Source: Thermincola carboxydiphila
GTDB taxonomy: Bacteria > Bacillota > Thermincolia > Thermincolales > UBA2595
Length of the DNA stretch: 64,000 nucleotides
Assembly (NCBI GenBank): GCA_016841045.1
Contig: JAENZX010000007.1
Coordinates: 62,001-126,000 of the forward strand
Direction of reading: 5' to 3'
Part shown: piece after piece, positions 59,903 to 64,000 of the stretch
How positions within the stretch are numbered: position 1 is the first letter of the stretch
Layout: each line of letters begins with the position of its first letter
The notes under the pieces: model-generated
What the model was told of the DNA's origin: nothing
What the model saw: the letters and a program-made list of their open reading frames with translations, nothing else
The model's database searches: none
Program-made: the position numbers and the translations under genes

Positions 59903-60769
59903 TTACACCCTCTCTTCGAGTTCCTTTTGTCTGCCAAAAAGGCCTGACGGCTTAAGAATAAGGATTATTACGATGGTCAGAAGCGCTACAACAAAGTGGT
60001 AGTGTGAAGCAATGTAGGTTACCGTGATAATCTGGGCAAATCCTATCAGGAAGGATGCTAATATAGCGCCGCCCCAGCTTCCTAAGCCTCCACAGACACT
60101 GACAGCGATGGCAAAAATCAGCACCTCATAACCCGACTGAACAGTTATGTTGCCCAGTGGAAACATTAACACCCCAGCAAGACCTGCCAAGGCCGACCCA
60201 AAGCCTAGAGCAACTGTAGCAGCTTTATCTGAGTCGATTCCCAAGGTCAATGCGGCCCGCTCATTTTGGGCAATCCCACGTAAAGACAGTCCTGTCTTGG
60301 TGTAGTGGGTAAATACCCACAAAAACCCGACCACGGCAGCTCCGGCAATTAAAATTATGATCCGCTGATAATCGACAGGCACAGCAGCTACGTCAATTGA
60401 TCCTCTGATAAAAGGCGGGAGCATATAGGTTCCTCCACGCAATCCTGCCCAGCGAAGCATTTCCAAAATGGCCATCCCAATACCAAACGAAGCAATAATC
60501 TCAGAAATAGGCATCCCCCTGACCCTAATCAAAATATAGCGATAAAGAATGCTTCCAACTAAGCCTGCGATGGCTAAAGAAAGAAGGATGGCAAATATGT
60601 AAGGCATTTTATACTGATTTAGAAACAACCAAGTCATATATCCGGTTAAGACATATAAGGACCCGTGCGCAAAATTAGGAACACGGCTAACACCGTAGGC
60701 GAGAGCAAAGCCAATGGAACTCAGGACCAGGCTGACACTGTTTATTAGTCCGTAAATAATTAAATCCAC
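59903..60769 (-). CDS. livH: ABC transporter permease, LivH-like
   Basis: The 288-residue membrane protein has about eight segments and the LivH motifs LINSVSLVLSSIGFALAYGVSRVPNFAHG (8-36, two segments), GLSLRGIAQNERAALTLGIDSDKA near 168 and ITVQSGYEVLIFAIAVSVCGGLGSWGGAILASFLIG near 210-245. The usual first motif is GLAL; here it is GFAL. GTG 60769 has AGGGGAG upstream. A hairpin and a 16-bp palindrome separate it from livK. Confidence 0.93.
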   Translation of the reverse strand: MDLIIYGLINSVSLVLSSIGFALAYGVSRVPNFAHGSLYVLTGYMTWLFLNQYKMPYIFAILLSLAIAGLVGSILYRYILIRVRGMPISEIIASFGIGMAILEMLRWAGLRGGTYMLPPFIRGSIDVAAVPVDYQRIIILIAGAAVVGFLWVFTHYTKTGLSLRGIAQNERAALTLGIDSDKAATVALGFGSALAGLAGVLMFPLGNITVQSGYEVLIFAIAVSVCGGLGSWGGAILASFLIGFAQIITVTYIASHYHFVVALLTIVIILILKPSGLFGRQKELEERV

Positions 60770-60807
60770 TAATGTCTCCCCTTTCTCCCAAAGAATAAGG
60801 TTTGAAA

Positions 60808-60858
60808 TATTACCGCGGTAATAATATAGGCGGTCAGGCCGAATTTCTCCGGCCGACC
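60808..60858 (-). promoter_or_regulatory. Intercistronic palindrome and hairpin between livK and livH
   Basis: Directly after livK come a GC-rich hairpin (GGTC-A-GGCCG 60832-60841 with CGGCC-GACC 60850-60858) and a perfect 16-bp palindrome TATTACCGCGGTAATA (60808-60823). No T-run follows, so it is more likely to limit readthrough or protect the livK mRNA 3' end, giving more binding protein than permease. Confidence 0.55.
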
Positions 60859-60881
60859 ACCCGTCATCAATGGTACTTCGG

Positions 60882-62171
60882 TTATTTCATCCAGGGCGGA
60901 AGCTGCAGAGCCGAAGTAGCAATCTTATCAGGGAACACGGTTACCCGCTTGCCTTTCTGCCACTGAATAACTTGGGGTACTGCACCTTCAGCAGGGTCCA
61001 TACTGGCAATTACCTGGTGTTGTTTGTTGAATTTGATTTTTCCGTATACACCTTCGAGATCAGTTTGTTCCATAGCTTTAATGACCGCTTCTGTGTCGGT
61101 AGTACCGGCACGTTGAATAGCATCAACCAGAGTATATACTGCCTGGTAACTTGAAGATGTACCGTAACCTTCGGGTTCAATATTCCAGCGTTTCTTATAA
61201 GCATCCACAAATTGCATAGTTAAAGGAGTAACCTCTGCCGGAGCATTGCCGGCATTTACCAGGTGAACCATGGTATATTCACCTTTGCCCTGTGTTGCAT
61301 CAAAGAACCCTGGCTGTTCAGCCGCCTCAATAAAACCATACGGAAGGGCCGGCAGCTGCATATCCTTATATTGTTTTAACAGAATAGAACTTTCAGGCAT
61401 ATCCATCCAAATAAAGATCACTTGTGCACCAAATTCCTTCGCTTTTAACAGTCCTGAAGAATAATCTCCGGTACCGGTGGGATAAATCTGCATATCCATG
61501 ACGTCCCATCCTTTAGCCTTAAGCTGTTTAGCCATAATCTCGCCCCCTGCACGGGCATGAGCAACGTCCTGAACCATTACCGCAGCTTTCTTGAAGCCAT
61601 GCTGTTGTTGTAAATAAGCAAATGTAGCCAGCATTTCACCAACCATTGTCTTGGAGGTGCCTGTTATACGGAAGCTGGTCTTGTATTTTTCGTAATTTTT
61701 GCCCAATTGTTCTTCAAATTTCGGAGAAAGAAAACCTGTGGTAGCAATAAAAACTTTTTTATGATTTGATACCAGATCCATGGCTGCCAGGGCAGCTTCG
61801 GAACGGGCCGGACCACCGACGATGAAATCAGCCTTCTTCTCTAAAATAAGTTTCTCTACCCCCAACAGCGCATCACTGACGGGTACAGAGGGCTCCAGGT
61901 CACGTGTATCCACTACTTCAAGTTTAAGTGGACGCTTTTCGCCGCCTACATTAACCCCACCCTTGGCATTTATTTCTTCAACGGCAAGGGTCATTGCCCT
62001 TTCAGCATCCCAGCCATACAGGAAACCTGTAGGCAGTGGAGCACCGATAACAATGGGGTTACCCCCTGAGGTATCAGTTTTCGCGCCACCACCGCAGCCA
62101 GCGAGAACGAAAACCATAATCACACCTAATAGAGCCACCAGATACTTGTTTAACAGTGATCTTCTCTTCAT
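60882..62171 (-). CDS. livK: ABC transporter substrate-binding lipoprotein, LivK-like
   Basis: The 429-residue protein has a signal peptide with lipobox FVLAGC at residues 20-26, so it is anchored outside the membrane. It then has the Leu/Ile/Val-binding fold (IVIGAPLPTGFLYGWDAERAMTLAVEEINAKGGV in two parts near 40-75; LGVEKLILEKKADFIVGGPARSEAALAAMDL near 105-135; GYGTSSSYQAVYTLVDAIQRAG near 348). The ligand is not visible; the ligase in the operon suggests an organic acid. AAAGGTGG precedes the ATG. It is first in the operon. Confidence 0.93.
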   Translation of the reverse strand: MKRRSLLNKYLVALLGVIMVFVLAGCGGGAKTDTSGGNPIVIGAPLPTGFLYGWDAERAMTLAVEEINAKGGVNVGGEKRPLKLEVVDTRDLEPSVPVSDALLGVEKLILEKKADFIVGGPARSEAALAAMDLVSNHKKVFIATTGFLSPKFEEQLGKNYEKYKTSFRITGTSKTMVGEMLATFAYLQQQHGFKKAAVMVQDVAHARAGGEIMAKQLKAKGWDVMDMQIYPTGTGDYSSGLLKAKEFGAQVIFIWMDMPESSILLKQYKDMQLPALPYGFIEAAEQPGFFDATQGKGEYTMVHLVNAGNAPAEVTPLTMQFVDAYKKRWNIEPEGYGTSSSYQAVYTLVDAIQRAGTTDTEAVIKAMEQTDLEGVYGKIKFNKQHQVIASMDPAEGAVPQVIQWQKGKRVTVFPDKIATSALQLPPWMK

Positions 62172-62553
62172 TTAGACAAACGCCACCTTTCTAAATTTTG
62201 TTTGATGATTACAAAGATCCTTGCTTTTATATAATTGTAGGTATAACAAAAACTTATAGACACGTATTTTCCGTTAATAAACAAAACTGTAGGCTCTTTG
62301 GATAAATATGGTTTCGAATGTTTTTATCTCTTCATCTTAGGTTGAATTGACCCGTGAGTTCTTCCTAATCGGTAATTAAATTTTATTTAATGACCAGTGA
62401 ACCGTCACTCACCAATATCTAAACCGCTAGATTCCAATACTAAAAAAAATAATCCTGCAGCTTAAGCTACAGGATTTACGTAATCCACTTTTCGCCCACT
62501 TACCAGGTCAGAATTATCATAAGCAACCAGAATTTTATCATTCGGTAATTTCT
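62172..62553. other. 382-base intergenic stretch upstream of livK
   Basis: This stretch holds the livK leader with AT-rich promoter-like sequence between 62200 and 62300, a terminator at 62453-62479 and a Usp-like remnant at 62462-62557. No further gene is visible. A firm promoter cannot be named. Confidence 0.5.
62453..62479 (-). terminator. Terminator after UPF0316 gene
   Basis: ATCCTG(C)AGCTT pairs with AAGCT(A)CAGGAT. On the minus strand the stem is followed by TATTTTTTTT. It ends the UPF0316 transcript 75 bases after its stop. Confidence 0.75.
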
Positions 62554-62557
62554 TTAT
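62462..62557 (-). pseudogene. Usp-like gene remnant
   Basis: On the minus strand a frame reading KKLPNDKILVAYDNSDLVSG ends at TAA 62464-62462. KILVAYDNSD matches the start of the universal stress protein at 55442 (KILVAYDESE), but the frame has no start codon and stops 15 residues later. It is probably a decayed 5' piece of a Usp gene. Confidence 0.4.
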
Positions 62558-63081
62558 TCTCTGATCATATTGATACCGCCTACTTTTCCGTAGGCCTTGG
62601 TTATAGACTTTACGGACATATTCACTTTGCCATACTGCTCCATTAACCCATGAAAATCAGTAAATTGTTTGCGGGGCAGGATAATTTTTAGAATCAGTCG
62701 TTCCTTACCCTCTACCCCATAGCCAACCGTGGTGGTTACAGAGTATCCCTGATCCCGTAAATTGTCTGCCAAAATCTTGCCTGCACCGGGATGTTTGTAA
62801 ACATCTATTTCAACCAGGCCTAATGCCAGTTTCTTTTCAATTTTATTTGCTAAAAAGACTCCAAATATTTTGCCCAAAGCAAAGGACAATATATATCCGT
62901 ATCCGGAAGAACTGGTAATCAGCTTAAAAGCATAAACAAATACAATGGCATCTATAAAAGTAGTTACATAAACAGGCTTAATTGCCTTCTGCGCTAAGAA
63001 AGCCGTTTTTAGATTTCCCAGACAAGTGCTAAAGACATTTAATGAGAAGATGATTAATAAATCGGTAATAGTATTTAACAT
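62554..63081 (-). CDS. UPF0316 (DUF5698/DUF2179) membrane protein
   Basis: The 175-residue protein has three N-terminal membrane segments (LIIFSLNVFSTCLGNLKTAFLAQK; VYVTTFIDAIVFVYAFKLI; YILSFALGKIFGVFLANKIE) and a C-terminal DUF2179 domain (VEIDVYKHPGAGKILADNLRDQGYSVTTTVGYG in two parts, ILPRKQFTDFHGLM). DUF2179 domains may bind small ligands; function is unknown. AAAGGAGGAAAC precedes the ATG. Confidence 0.88.
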   Translation of the reverse strand: MLNTITDLLIIFSLNVFSTCLGNLKTAFLAQKAIKPVYVTTFIDAIVFVYAFKLITSSSGYGYILSFALGKIFGVFLANKIEKKLALGLVEIDVYKHPGAGKILADNLRDQGYSVTTTVGYGVEGKERLILKIILPRKQFTDFHGLMEQYGKVNMSVKSITKAYGKVGGINMIRE

Positions 63082-63106
63082 GTTTCCTCCTTTCCAAAAA
63101 AAATAA

Positions 63107-63135
63107 AATGCCCCCGTCTGAGCAACAGGAGCATT
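63107..63135 (-). terminator. Terminator downstream of the iron alcohol dehydrogenase gene
   Basis: AATGC (63107-63111) pairs with GCATT (63131-63135), with inner CC/GG and CTG/CAG pairs, followed on the minus strand by TTTTATTTTTTTT. It lies about 180 bases after the dehydrogenase stop. The 181 bases between hold no visible gene. Confidence 0.55.
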
Positions 63136-63316
63136 AATTTATTTCCTCATTGATTGTAGCGACTGTTTTATTATGGCAGTTTTTTCTGTTTTTGTCAATA
63201 CATACCCTATGGCCAATACATCCATTGTTGTTTGAACGGACAAATATGATTAATCCTGATCATGGCACTTCTTACTCGCCTTCATTCAGCCACTCGGATC
63301 AAGCTTTGTCCCGAAT

Positions 63317-64000
63317 CTACAGAGACGCATTAAATATATTTAAAATATCTTCGGAATCAAGCGGCATAAAATTTCCCACTTTACCATTTCGGGTTGCCTG
63401 TTTCGCCATAATTTCAAGTTTATCTTCATTTATCCCGACTTCCCTTAATGTCGCAGGGAGCCCAAGAGAAGCAAAATATTCTTTTGTTTTTTGGATTGCC
63501 TGACGAGCTATTTGGTATTTGTCTTCAGTGTCACCAATACCCCAAACATTGACCCCATACTGTACAAAATTATCTACGGTAGTATCATTAAGAACATATT
63601 CCATCCAATGAGGTGTCAGAATGGCAAGCCCAACCCCGTGGATAATGTCATAGAATGCACTTAATTCGTGTTCCATCGGATGAACACTCCAGACGGATTT
63701 TTTCCCGTACCCCAACAAGCCGTTAATGGCCAGACTTGAGGCCCACATTAAGTTTGCCCTCGCTTCATAATTTTCGGGTTCTTCTATTGCTATTTTTCCG
63801 TACTTAATGCAGGTTTTTAAGAGCGCCTCGGCCATTCGGTTTTGTAGATAAGCACCTTCAGTTTTTTCAAAATATACTTCGAATATATGACTCATTATAT
63901 CAACTGTACCGGCTGCGGTATGAATTGCTGGTACCGAAAATGAATATGTAGGATCTAAAATCGAAAATTTAGGATTAAAATCAGGATGACCTGTTCCTAG
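63317..64000 (-). CDS. Iron-containing alcohol dehydrogenase, 3' part (runs off window)
   Basis: The frame is open from the window edge, so the N-terminal NAD-binding part is missing and 227 residues are seen. It has KFSILDPTYSFSVPAIHTAAGTVDIMSHIFE (in two parts), the metal-ligand region WSVHPMEHELSAFYDIIHGVGLAILTP, and a helical C-terminus. The Asp/His/His/His metal ligands of the class III Fe-alcohol dehydrogenases are present, closest to the butanol dehydrogenase (BdhA/YugJ) group. The internal ATG at 63895 is not the start, since coding similarity continues upstream. Confidence 0.92.
   Translation of the reverse strand, partial: LGTGHPDFNPKFSILDPTYSFSVPAIHTAAGTVDIMSHIFEVYFEKTEGAYLQNRMAEALLKTCIKYGKIAIEEPENYEARANLMWASSLAINGLLGYGKKSVWSVHPMEHELSAFYDIIHGVGLAILTPHWMEYVLNDTTVDNFVQYGVNVWGIGDTEDKYQIARQAIQKTKEYFASLGLPATLREVGINEDKLEIMAKQATRNGKVGNFMPLDSEDILNIFNASL

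Noticed and set aside
61780-62175. Plus-strand 131-residue frame opposite livK
   Set aside because: It is antisense to the binding-protein gene and carries no recognised domain.
63150-63503. Plus-strand 117-residue frame near the alcohol dehydrogenase
   Set aside because: More than half is antisense to the dehydrogenase and there is no ribosome site.

Overview
The window comes from an AT-rich, low-GC Gram-positive chromosome, most likely an anaerobic endospore-forming Clostridia of the Peptococcaceae/Desulfotomaculum type. This is inferred from strong AGGAGG ribosome sites, frequent GTG and TTG starts, a CIRCE element, Spo0A-phosphorelay-like orphan kinases, a flavodiiron protein, DUF1540 and DUF4855 proteins and carboxynorspermidine polyamine genes. 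It is not proven by a marker gene.

Bases 1-18590 are the right (late) half of a Mu-like transposable prophage. The order is: portal end, F-like minor head protein, I-type protease with nested scaffold, decoration protein, gpT-like capsid, gp36, gpG-like morphogenesis protein, gp37-like protein, sheath, tube, tail assembly chaperone with a -1 frameshift, tape measure, hub, spike-like protein, gp25-like protein, baseplate J, gp48-like protein and tail-fibre proteins. An inverted small membrane-protein gene (a 'moron') sits between the chaperone and the tape measure.

The right end carries a complete diversity-generating retroelement (DGR): a lectin/FGE-fold target protein with a C-terminal variable repeat (VR), the post-VR hairpin with a GATA loop, avd, the template repeat (TR) and a DGR reverse transcriptase. 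VR and TR differ at 11 positions over 112 bases, and 10 of these are adenines in TR. The inferred role is to mutagenise the tip of the receptor-binding protein so that the phage can change hosts.

The prophage ends at 18590 in two 19-base repeats spaced 22 bases apart, with a terminal CA. It has cut a host gene for a PTPS-like/membrane fusion protein, leaving a fragment closed by a phage-encoded stop codon.

The rest is chromosome. Bases 20-26 kb hold a HEPN protein, two tandem paralogous PAS histidine kinases and a small membrane protein. Bases 26-36 kb hold DNA repair (uvsE, a mutM-like glycosylase), rRNA modification (m5C methyltransferase, RsuA-type pseudouridine synthase), thrC, a flavodiiron protein, a SanA-like protein, MBL hydrolases and DUF proteins. 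Bases 36-48 kb hold VanZ, a large GGDEF-EAL protein, a divergent cis-prenyltransferase, cobS, a BsuPI-like protein, a MerR-TipAS regulator, a CBS protein, a YeiH transporter and htpG under CIRCE control. Bases 48-55 kb hold a ferredoxin-like protein, a GIY-YIG/DUF6530-like pair, an MFS transporter behind a tandem palindromic operator, the nspC/carboxynorspermidine synthase pair, an MBL protein and a universal stress protein. Bases 55.6-62.2 kb are a livKHMGF-type ABC importer operon ending in an acyl-CoA ligase, which suggests import and CoA-activation of an organic acid. The window closes with a UPF0316 protein and the 3' part of an iron alcohol dehydrogenase.
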